Shown here piece after piece: positions 20,495-27,340 of a stretch of 64,000 nt of DNA (its first letter is position 1; each line of letters starts with the position of its first letter). The stretch spans positions 1-64,000 of the forward strand of contig NZ_QXGR01000009.1 of the NCBI RefSeq assembly GCF_003604195.1, given 5' to 3'. Made by a program: the position numbers and the translations under genes. Under the pieces are notes generated by a model. The model worked only from the letters and a program-made list of their open reading frames with translations. It was not told the DNA's origin and did no database searches. Source of the stretch: Simplicispira lacusdiani. GTDB lineage: Bacteria; Pseudomonadota; Gammaproteobacteria; Burkholderiales; Burkholderiaceae_C.

Positions 20495-20983
20495 ATGGCC
20501 GTCGGCCGCACCTCCGGCCCCGCCGACACGCAAGCCGCCGCCACGGCGGCCGCGCGCCAGGTGCTGGCCGATCACTATTCCGACGACAAGAACTCGGAAC
20601 TGTTTGGCGTGACCGAGCTGTGCAACGCCTTCGACGTGACGCCGCGCACGCTGCGCTTCTACGAAGACAAGGGGCTGCTCAGTCCGCGCCGCATCAACGG
20701 CACGCGCGTCTACAGCCGCCGCGACCGCGCGCGGCTGGCGCTGATCCTGCGCGCCAAGGCCATCGGTTCGTCGCTGGCCGAGATCAAGCAGTACCTCGAC
20801 ATGTACGGCCAGGCCGGCGAGGGCCGCGAACAGCAGCTGCGCTATGTGCTGCAGCGCACCGACAGCGTCATCGCCGAGCTGGAGCAGAAACGCGCCCACA
20901 TCGAGAGCAGCCTCGCCGAGCTGCGCATCATCAACAGCAACGTGCGCCAGAACCTCGGGCTGCCGGTGCCCGACGCGTCCTGA
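20495..20983 (+). CDS. MerR-family regulator, LiuR-like
   Basis: A 162-residue regulator. Its MerR helix-turn-helix reads GVTELCNAFDVTPRTLRFYE (around residues 36-55), followed by the wing and RVYSRRDRARLALILRAKAIG, then a coiled coil (around residues 110-150). No cysteine cluster for metal is present, which fits LiuR-type acyl-CoA or branched-chain sensors rather than metal regulators. The N-terminus has an extra ~30 Ala/Thr-rich residues. It is cotranscribed with the SCP2 gene and is the obvious candidate to bind the palindrome at 20089-20102. Confidence 0.88.
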   Translation: MAVGRTSGPADTQAAATAAARQVLADHYSDDKNSELFGVTELCNAFDVTPRTLRFYEDKGLLSPRRINGTRVYSRRDRARLALILRAKAIGSSLAEIKQYLDMYGQAGEGREQQLRYVLQRTDSVIAELEQKRAHIESSLAELRIINSNVRQNLGLPVPDAS

Positions 20984-21008
20984 CGGGCCCGGGCAAGCCG
21001 GGTTCCGT

Positions 21009-21647
21009 TCACGCCTTGGCCGGGGCTGGCGCGGCCAGCGCACTCCAGATGGTGTGCGTGAGCATGTCCGCCAGGGCCGCGCGCTCCGGTGGCGTGCTCT
21101 GGCCATGGAGCATCTTGCCGAAGCTGCGCTCGATGGTCCACGCCAGCATCGGCGCCAGCCCGGCGGGCGCCGCCGGATGGGCCGCGCCCTGCCGCGCGAG
21201 CCCGTCGAGCGTGCGCTGGATTTCAGCGGTGCGCCGCGCCATGAAGTCGGCGAACACCGCCTGCACCTCGGGGTCGTAGGCCGACACCTCGTTCATGGCC
21301 CAGACCGCATGGCGGTGCTGGAACAGGATCTCCACCACCTCGCGCATGAAGGCCTGGAACTCGGCGCGTCCGTAGCTGCCCGCTTTTTTCAGCCGCGAGC
21401 GCGCCGCGGCCTTGAGCTCCTGCTGCACCGCCTGCATGGCATGGTTGACGAGTTGCCCCTTGTTGCGGAAGTGCAGGTAGAACGTGGCGCGCGCCACGCC
21501 CGCCTCCCTGGCGAGCTGATCCACGCTGATGGTGGTGAAGCTCTCGCCGCGCGAGAGCAGGCGCTCGAACGCCTCGACCAGCCGGTCCACGGCGCCGGGG
21601 GTGGGCGAGGAAGGCTGGACGCGGCTGCGGCGGGTGATGGAGCTCAT
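21009..21647 (-). CDS. TetR-family transcriptional regulator
   Basis: A 212-residue protein with an N-terminal TetR helix-turn-helix (ISVDQLAREAGVARATFYLH, around residues 39-58), the conserved FRNKG following it, and a helical ligand-binding C-terminal domain. The SDR gene on the same strand ends 35 bases upstream, so both are probably one unit, with the regulator controlling the promoter ahead of the SDR, where a TGTCTAGACA palindrome occurs. The ligand cannot be read from the sequence. The fatty-acid/terpenoid gene setting suggests an acyl-CoA. Confidence 0.9.
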   Translation of the reverse strand: MSSITRRSRVQPSSPTPGAVDRLVEAFERLLSRGESFTTISVDQLAREAGVARATFYLHFRNKGQLVNHAMQAVQQELKAAARSRLKKAGSYGRAEFQAFMREVVEILFQHRHAVWAMNEVSAYDPEVQAVFADFMARRTAEIQRTLDGLARQGAAHPAAPAGLAPMLAWTIERSFGKMLHGQSTPPERAALADMLTHTIWSALAAPAPAKA

Positions 21648-21682
21648 GGGATGGGGCGGATTTCGCGACCCGCGATTGTCGC

Positions 21683-22531
21683 CTACACGGTGGCCTGCGG
21701 ATGGTGCCCAGGTTGCACGAACAGGTCGAACGCCAGCGGCGTGCTGCCGGGTTCGCAGCGGTAGGGCCGCAGGTCGCGCACGCCGGCTTCCACCAGCACG
21801 TCCTCGTCCACGCAGTGCCGGCCCGTGAAGGTGGTGCTCGGCTGGGTGAGGATGTGCCAGGCAGCGTCCGCCATGATCTCGGGCGTGCGGCTCACGGCCC
21901 GCGCCTGCGTGCCCGCGATGTGGCGCACGGCGGCGGTGTCGATGTAGGTCTTGGGCCAGAGCGTGTTGAAGGCGATGCGCTCGCGACGGAACTCTTCCGC
22001 CATGGCCATGGCGTAGAGGCTCATCGAGTACTTGGCCAGCGCGTAGGCCGGGTAGGGCGCGAACCATTCGGGCTTGAACTCCAGTGGTGGCGCCAGGTTG
22101 AGCACATGCGGGTTCGCCGCCTTCGTCAGGTGCGGAATGCAGGCGCGGCTGACCAGGAAGGTGCCGCGCGCGTTGATGCCTTGCATGAGGTCGAGCCGCT
22201 TCGGTTCGGTCTGCAGCGTGCCCGTGAGGTGGATGGCCGAGGCGTTGTTGATGCAGATGTCGATGCCGCCAAAGCGCTCCACGGTGCGGGCGACAGCCGC
22301 GTCGATCTGGTCCGCGTCGCGGATGTCGCAGACCAGAGGCAGCGCCTGGCCGCCCGCCGCCTCGATCTCGCGCGCCGCCGTGTGGATGGTTCCCGGCAGC
22401 GTGGGGTGGGGTTCGGTGGTCTTGGCCGCGATGGCCACGTTGGCGCCATCGCGCGCGGCGCGCACGGCGATCGCGAGGCCGATGCCGCGCGAACCACCGC
22501 TGATGAACACGGTCTTGCCTTGGAGGGACAT
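21683..22531 (-). CDS. HSDL2-like short-chain dehydrogenase
   Basis: A 282-residue SDR. The start at 22531 is preferred, with AAGGAAAA just before it, giving the usual MSLQGKTVFISGGSRGIG nucleotide-binding N-terminus. The central segments [20 protein letters not shown] and ALAKYSMSLYAMAMAEEF match the HSDL2 subgroup. The Tyr-x3-Lys pair is present (YALAK), but the residue I would expect to be catalytic Ser in NLSPPL is Ala here (NLAPPL). Related proteins are annotated as oxidoreductases of hydroxy or terpenoid compounds. It is paired with the TetR gene downstream. Confidence 0.88.
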   Translation of the reverse strand: MSLQGKTVFISGGSRGIGLAIAVRAARDGANVAIAAKTTEPHPTLPGTIHTAAREIEAAGGQALPLVCDIRDADQIDAAVARTVERFGGIDICINNASAIHLTGTLQTEPKRLDLMQGINARGTFLVSRACIPHLTKAANPHVLNLAPPLEFKPEWFAPYPAYALAKYSMSLYAMAMAEEFRRERIAFNTLWPKTYIDTAAVRHIAGTQARAVSRTPEIMADAAWHILTQPSTTFTGRHCVDEDVLVEAGVRDLRPYRCEPGSTPLAFDLFVQPGHHPQATV

Positions 22532-22603
22532 GGGTTTTCCTTTCGGGGGAGGGGGCTCCTGGCCGGAGCCTGGCGTGGCCACTGTATCGAAACGATGGCA
22601 ATG

Positions 22604-22613
22604 TGTCTAGACA
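22604..22613. promoter_or_regulatory. TGTCTAGACA palindrome, candidate TetR operator
   Basis: A perfect 10-bp palindrome followed closely by a GTGTGTCTAC half-site, 73 bases before the SDR start. Position and symmetry suit autoregulation by the TetR protein; no binding motif for it is known to me. Confidence 0.45.
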
Positions 22614-22699
22614 GTGTGTCTACTTTCGGGAGACTGCTACCAACTTGGCACTTCCTGCAACGCACGATGGCGAATAATTACGGACAATGGCAGCGATCC

Positions 22700-22717
22700 G
22701 GGCGCCGGCCGGCGCCC
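22700..22717. repeat. Perfect 18-bp GC palindrome upstream of the malonyl-CoA decarboxylase gene
   Basis: GGGCGCCGGCCGGCGCCC reads the same on both strands. It lies 63 bases before the decarboxylase start. It could be a regulator site or chance in GC-rich DNA. The rest of the 249-base gap (22532-22780) holds the TetR-type palindrome. Confidence 0.5.
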
Positions 22718-22780
22718 TGCGTGCTCCATGAAAAGACCTTGAACAGGTTCTGAACACCAACGACCTTCCCGATCGAGCCC

Positions 22781-24226
22781 ATGACCACAGCCCCCGAATG
22801 GATCGCCCGCAGCGTCTCGCGCTTGCGTGGCAACCGCGCCACCGATGGCACCGCAGCCACCACGGCCAAACCCGAGGCCGTGCGCAGCACGCACGAGCGC
22901 CTGCAGGCCACGCTCAAGCGCGGCAACGAGGCGCTGACGCCGCGCGCCCTGCGCCGCCTGCTGGCCGATCTGCAGGAGGTGGTGGCCCCGCGCGTGAGCG
23001 AGGTCGAGGGCGGCGCCCGGGCCCAGGCCGTGGCCGACTGGTATGCGCAGGCCGAGCCCGGCGAGCGGCGCGACATGTGGCTGCTGATGAGCGAGCAGTT
23101 CGCGCCCGACGCCACGCGCTTCCAGTCGGCGCGGCTGCGCTACGAGGCTGCCGCCGGCACGGAAGAGGAGGGCCAGGCCGAGATCCATCTGCGCCGCGCC
23201 CTGGTGTCGCCGCGCACGCGGCTGCTGCAGCGCTTCGCGGTGTTCCCGCAGGGCATGCGCTTCCTGGTGGATTTGCGCGCCGAGCTGCTGCGCGATATCA
23301 AGTCGGACAAGCGGCTGCTGGCGCTGGACGCCGAGCTGGAGCACCTGTTCTCCACCTGGTTCGACGTGGCCTTCCTGGAGCTGCGCCGCCTGTCGTGGGA
23401 TTCGCCCGCCTCGCTGCTGGAAAAGCTCATCCAGTACGAGGCCGTGCACGACATCCGCAGCTGGGCCGACCTGAAGAACCGCCTGGACAGCGACCGCCGC
23501 TGTTACGGCTTCTTCCACCCGCGCCTGCCCAATGAGCCGTTGATCTTCGTCGAGGTGGCGCTGGTGGACCGCATTTCCGACAGCATCACGCCGTTGCTCG
23601 ACGAGGCCGCCGCGCCAGTGGAGATCCAGCGCGCCACCACGGCCATCTTCTATTCGATCAGCAACACGCAGACGGGCCTGCGCGGCGTGAGCTTTGGCGA
23701 TTCGCTCATCAAGCATGTGGTGGAGACGCTCAAGCAGGAGTTCCCGCGTCTGCGCACCTTCGCCACGCTCTCGCCCATCCCCGGGTTGCGCGCCTGGCTG
23801 GGCAAGCATGCGGGCGCCATGCTCGAACGCCTGGACGAGCGCGGTCGCGCCGAGCTGGGGCGTGCGGTGGGCTTCGAGCCACCGCAGGCCTCGCACTTGC
23901 TTGCGGCCTTCGACAAGGCCCAGGGCCTGGACGAGCGCTCGCCCGTGCGCCAGATGCTGCTGCAGTGCGCGGCGCATTATCTGGCGGGCGAGCTGCAGGA
24001 CGGCAAGCCCGTGGACCCGGTGGCACGCTTCCACCTGGGCAACGGCGCGCGCGTGGAGCGGCTCAACTGGGCGGGCGATCCCTCGGCCAAGGGGCATAAG
24101 CAGTCGTTCGGGCTGATGGTGAACTACCTGTACGATCTCAAGCGCATCGACAGGCACCGCGCCCAGCTGGCGGAAGGCCAGGTGGCGGCATCGCGCGAAA
24201 TCGAGAGCCTGTGCGCTTTCCGCTGA
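22781..24226 (+). CDS. Malonyl-CoA decarboxylase
   Basis: A 481-residue member of the malonyl-CoA decarboxylase family (MatA/MLYCD type), which converts malonyl-CoA to acetyl-CoA and CO2. The helical N-terminal domain runs to about residue 190. The catalytic domain shows FVEVALV, AIFYSISNTQTGLRGVSFG (with the conserved Ser, around residue 290), FATLSPIPGLRAWL, and FHLGNGARVERLNWAGD near residue 420 with the catalytic His. The gene is followed by a crotonase and a malonyl-CoA synthetase, so malonate would be activated and then decarboxylated. The ribosome binding site is weak (GATCGAG). Confidence 0.93.
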   Translation: MTTAPEWIARSVSRLRGNRATDGTAATTAKPEAVRSTHERLQATLKRGNEALTPRALRRLLADLQEVVAPRVSEVEGGARAQAVADWYAQAEPGERRDMWLLMSEQFAPDATRFQSARLRYEAAAGTEEEGQAEIHLRRALVSPRTRLLQRFAVFPQGMRFLVDLRAELLRDIKSDKRLLALDAELEHLFSTWFDVAFLELRRLSWDSPASLLEKLIQYEAVHDIRSWADLKNRLDSDRRCYGFFHPRLPNEPLIFVEVALVDRISDSITPLLDEAAAPVEIQRATTAIFYSISNTQTGLRGVSFGDSLIKHVVETLKQEFPRLRTFATLSPIPGLRAWLGKHAGAMLERLDERGRAELGRAVGFEPPQASHLLAAFDKAQGLDERSPVRQMLLQCAAHYLAGELQDGKPVDPVARFHLGNGARVERLNWAGDPSAKGHKQSFGLMVNYLYDLKRIDRHRAQLAEGQVAASREIESLCAFR

Positions 24227-24305
24227 GAGGGGCGCGGGCGAGGGCTTGCCCCCCCCTATTTTTGCCAGTGCGAACGGGCCCTAGGCCAAGAAGGAACCCA
24301 GGTAC

Positions 24306-25124
24306 ATGACAGCAGAAGTGGTGGCGGCCCCGGCCGCCGGAGAGGCGGGCGCCGCCGGCGTGGTGGTCGTCACCCTGCGCAACACCGGGCGGCTCAACGC
24401 CATGTCACGCGCCATGTGGCGCCAGTTGCGCTCTGTTTTCGAGAACATTCAGCGTAGTTCTGATGCGCGCTGTGTGCTCATCGAGGGCGCAGATGGCGCC
24501 TTCTGCGCTGGTGGCGACATCTCCGAGTACCCGGCCTTCCGTTTCGACCCGGCACAGCTGCGCGACTTCCATGAGAACGACGTCTGGGGTGGCCTCTCGG
24601 CCATGCTGGACTGCGACGTGCCCATCGTCGCGCGCATCGATGGCGCCTGCATGGGCGCGGGCGTGGAGATCGCCAGTTGCTGTGACATCCGCATTGCCGC
24701 CACCGGGGCGCGCTTCGGCGCGCCCATCGCGCGCCTGGGCTTTCCGATGGCGCCGCGCGAGGCGCAGCTCGTGGCAGGTGCCGTGGGCGAGCTGACCGCG
24801 CGCCAGATGCTGCTCGAAGCCGCCACCTTCACCGCGCCCGACATGCTGGCGCGCGGCTTCCTCAGCCGCCTGGTGCCCGACGAGCGCCTGGATGCCGAGG
24901 CCCTGGGAACGGCCCAGCGCGTGGCGGGCCTGGCGCCGCAGGCGGCGCGCCTGAACAAGCAGATGCTTCGGGCATTGAAAGTGCCTCCAGCGCTTGATGG
25001 ACGTGCGCCATCAGCTATCGAAAGTATAGTGAATGGCGCCGTGGACCCCTATGCCTACGCCGACAGCGCCGAGCACCGCGAGGGCATCGACGCCTTTCTC
25101 GCCAAACGTCCTCCCGCTTTCTGA
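24306..25124 (+). CDS. Enoyl-CoA hydratase/isomerase family protein in the malonate operon
   Basis: A 272-residue crotonase-fold protein with the oxyanion-hole segments FCAGGDISEYP (around residue 63) and CMGAGVEIASCCDIRIA (around residue 116). It lies between malonyl-CoA decarboxylase and malonyl-CoA synthetase, a place where I know no established function for a crotonase. The C-terminal region (around residues 223-242) is encoded by an in-frame copy of the dispersed repeat, so that stretch (reading LKVPPALDGRAPSAIES) is probably not ancestral. AGGAACCCAGGTAC precedes the ATG. The gene ends seven bases before the synthetase start. Confidence 0.87.
   Translation: MTAEVVAAPAAGEAGAAGVVVVTLRNTGRLNAMSRAMWRQLRSVFENIQRSSDARCVLIEGADGAFCAGGDISEYPAFRFDPAQLRDFHENDVWGGLSAMLDCDVPIVARIDGACMGAGVEIASCCDIRIAATGARFGAPIARLGFPMAPREAQLVAGAVGELTARQMLLEAATFTAPDMLARGFLSRLVPDERLDAEALGTAQRVAGLAPQAARLNKQMLRALKVPPALDGRAPSAIESIVNGAVDPYAYADSAEHREGIDAFLAKRPPAF
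24974..25031 (-). repeat. Dispersed repeat, copy D, inside the crotonase coding sequence
   Basis: Read leftward it is close to consensus: TTTCGATAGCTGATGGCGCA, then CCATCAAGCGCTGGAGGCA. The reading frame of the crotonase gene passes through it without a stop. Confidence 0.8.
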
Positions 25125-25131
25125 CCCTGCC

Positions 25132-26697
25132 ATGACCGTCAATCCCCGCAACGACAGCCTGTTTGCCGCCCTGCGCGCGGCCTTCCCCGCCGACCTGGAC
25201 GCCACTGCCATCGAAACCACGGCGCCCGACGGCACACCGCTGTACTACACCTGGCGCGACATCGACCGCGCCAGTAGCCGCATCGCCAACCTGCTGGCCG
25301 CGCTTGGTCTGCCGGGCGGCAGCCGCGTGGCGGTGCAGGTGGAAAAATCGGTCGAGGCCATGCTGCTGTACCTGGCCACGCTGCGCGCGGGCTATGTCTT
25401 TTTGCCGCTCAACACGGCTTACCAGAGCGCGGAGATTGAATACTTCATCGGCAACGCCGAGCCTGCGGTGGTGGTGTGCATGCCGGGCAACTTTGGCTGG
25501 GTGTCGAAGATCGCCTTCACGGCGGGCACGCGCCATGTGTTCACGCTGGGCGAGAACCGCGACGGCAGCCTGCTGGAGCGCGCCGCGTACCACGCCGACA
25601 CGCACGAGGTGGCGCGCAAGGGCGCGGACGACCTCGCCGCCATCCTCTACACCAGCGGCACCACGGGCCGCAGCAAGGGGGCGATGCTCACGCACGGCAA
25701 CCTGCTGTCCAACGCGGTGATGCTCAACGAATACTGGGGCTGGCGCCAGGGCGATGTGCTGATCCACGCGCTGCCCATCTTCCATGTGCACGGGCTGTTC
25801 GTGGCCATCCACGCGGCGCTGCTGGGCGGCAGCAAGATGATCTGGCTGGCGAAGTTCGACCCCAAGGCCGTGATCGCCGCGCTGCCGCGCGCCACGGTGT
25901 TCATGGGCGTGCCCACGCTGTACGTGCGCATGCTGGGCGAGGGCGCGCTCACGCGCGATGCGGCCAGCCACATGCGCCTGTTCATCTCGGGTTCGGCGCC
26001 GCTGCTCATCGAGACCTTCCGCGACTGGCAGGAGCGCACGGGCCACACCATCCTGGAGCGCTACGGCATGAGCGAGACCATCATGCTCACCTCCAACCCC
26101 TACAGTGCCGACGCGCGCCATGGCGGCCAGGACGAACGCCGTGGCGGTACCGTGGGCTTCCCGCTGCCCGGCGTGGGCCTGCGCGTGGTGGGGGACGACG
26201 GCCAGGCATTGCCCGTGGGCGAGACCGGCAACATCCAGGTGCGCGGCGCCAATGTGTTCAAGGGCTACTGGCGCATGCCCGAGAAGACGGCCGAGGAGTT
26301 CACGCAGGACGGCTGGTTCAAGACCGGCGACGTGGGCGTGGTGGACGAGCGCGGCTACGTGCGCATCGTCGGCCGCAGCAAGGACCTCATCATCAGCGGC
26401 GGCTACAACGTCTATCCGGCCGAGGTCGAGGGCTATATCAACGAACTGCCCGGCGTGGCCGAGAGCGCGCTGGTGGGCGTGCCGCACCCGGATTTTGGCG
26501 AGGTGGGCGTGGCGGTGCTCATTGCCAAGCCGGGCGCCGTGCTGCAGCCTGACGCCATCGTGGCCGCGCTGAAAGCGCGGCTGGCCAATTTCAAGATTCC
26601 CAAGAAGTGTTTCGTGGTGGCCGAGCTGCCGCGCAACACCATGGGCAAGGTGCAGAAGAACCTGCTGCGCGAGCAGTACAAGGGCCTGTTCGCCTGA
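25132..26697 (+). CDS. matB: Malonyl-CoA synthetase (malonate-CoA ligase)
   Basis: A 521-residue AMP-forming ligase of the MatB type. ILYTSGTTGRSKGAMLTHGN lies near residue 170, RYGMSETIMLTSNP near residue 310 and KTGDVGVVDERGYVRIVGRSKD near residue 400, ending with the conserved PRNTMGKVQKNLLR lysine motif. RYGMSET is the part that contacts malonate in characterised MatB proteins. The start at 25132 is chosen because it fits the family N-terminus; the ribosome binding site is weak. Neighbours (malonyl-CoA decarboxylase and a crotonase) support malonate use. A generic medium-chain ligase is less likely. Confidence 0.88.
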   Translation: MTVNPRNDSLFAALRAAFPADLDATAIETTAPDGTPLYYTWRDIDRASSRIANLLAALGLPGGSRVAVQVEKSVEAMLLYLATLRAGYVFLPLNTAYQSAEIEYFIGNAEPAVVVCMPGNFGWVSKIAFTAGTRHVFTLGENRDGSLLERAAYHADTHEVARKGADDLAAILYTSGTTGRSKGAMLTHGNLLSNAVMLNEYWGWRQGDVLIHALPIFHVHGLFVAIHAALLGGSKMIWLAKFDPKAVIAALPRATVFMGVPTLYVRMLGEGALTRDAASHMRLFISGSAPLLIETFRDWQERTGHTILERYGMSETIMLTSNPYSADARHGGQDERRGGTVGFPLPGVGLRVVGDDGQALPVGETGNIQVRGANVFKGYWRMPEKTAEEFTQDGWFKTGDVGVVDERGYVRIVGRSKDLIISGGYNVYPAEVEGYINELPGVAESALVGVPHPDFGEVGVAVLIAKPGAVLQPDAIVAALKARLANFKIPKKCFVVAELPRNTMGKVQKNLLREQYKGLFA

Positions 26698-26716
26698 ACT
26701 CTCGCGAACCATTCAG

Positions 26717-26746
26717 AAAAAACGGGCCTTGAAGGCCCGTTTTTTC
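26717..26746 (+). terminator. Rho-independent terminator after the malonate operon
   Basis: AAAAAACGGGCC pairs with GGCCCGTTTTTT around a five-base loop. Because both flanks are A/T runs it can act in both directions, also for uspA. Confidence 0.92.
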
Positions 26747-26750
26747 TATC

Positions 26751-26800
26751 GAAAATATAGCTATTAGCGCTTGATGGATAAGCGCTGAAGCCGGTTTTTA
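26751..26800 (+). repeat. Dispersed repeat, copy E, abutting the uspA stop codon
   Basis: The closest to consensus here: AATATAGCTATTAGCGCTTG, then ATAAGCGCTGAAGCCGGTTTT. Its last bases form the TAA stop of the leftward uspA gene. Confidence 0.85.
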
Positions 26801-27241
26801 TCGCAGAACCAGCACCGGAATGTGCGAATGCGTCAGCACATGCTGGGTTTCGCTGCCCAGCAGCAGGCGCTTGATGCCCTTGCGGCCGTGCGAGGCCATG
26901 ACGATCAGGTCGCACTTGTGCTTCTTGGCGGCGGCGATCACGGCCTCGGCCACCAGGTCGGATTTGGCGACCACGGCCTTCACGGTCAGGCCCCGGGCCT
27001 CGCCGGTCTTCTTCACGGCATCCACCATGGCCTGGGCGGCCTCGCTCCATTGTTTTTCGATGCGGCGCACGTCGCTGGTGTCGACCGGCATGCCGCCCTC
27101 GAAATAGCTGCGCGGATAACGTGGAACCACCTTCAGGGCCACTACGGCGGCGCCAGCCAGTTCCGCCAGATCCAGCCCGCTTTGCACGGCTTTGTCGGAC
27201 AGTTTGGATCCATCGGTGGCGATCAGGATGCGTTTGTACAT
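26798..27241 (-). CDS. Universal stress protein, UspA family
   Basis: A single 147-residue Usp domain. It has the N-terminal IATDGS strand-loop and the nucleotide-binding GRKGIKRLLLGSETQHVL motif (G-x2-G-x9-G-S type, around residues 115-133), so it probably binds ATP. GGAAGAGG precedes the ATG. It is divergent from ccoI, sharing a 99-base promoter region that contains an FNR-like box, so it is probably induced with the cbb3 oxidase genes under low oxygen. Usp genes in anaerobic regulons are common in proteobacteria. Confidence 0.92.
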   Translation of the reverse strand: MYKRILIATDGSKLSDKAVQSGLDLAELAGAAVVALKVVPRYPRSYFEGGMPVDTSDVRRIEKQWSEAAQAMVDAVKKTGEARGLTVKAVVAKSDLVAEAVIAAAKKHKCDLIVMASHGRKGIKRLLLGSETQHVLTHSHIPVLVLR

Positions 27242-27292
27242 AGGCCTCTTCCTAGTGGGTTTTTGATTAAAGTAAATAGTTGGTTTTCAGGA

Positions 27293-27306
27293 TTGATTCA
27301 AGTCAA
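27293..27306. promoter_or_regulatory. FNR/ANR-type box between uspA and ccoI
   Basis: TTGATTCAAGTCAA matches TTGAT-N4-ATCAA with one mismatch. A weaker relative (TTGATTAAAGTAAA) lies at 27263-27276, nearer uspA. It is centred 41 bases before the ccoI start codon. Confidence 0.7.
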
Positions 27307-27340
27307 TCGTTACGGAATGCAAAAGCGTTAAGCTTGCGCC

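Noticed and set aside
26713..26746. Treating the A-run/hairpin/T-run as a regulatory operator of uspA.
   Set aside because: It has all the marks of a bidirectional intrinsic terminator between converging matB and uspA.
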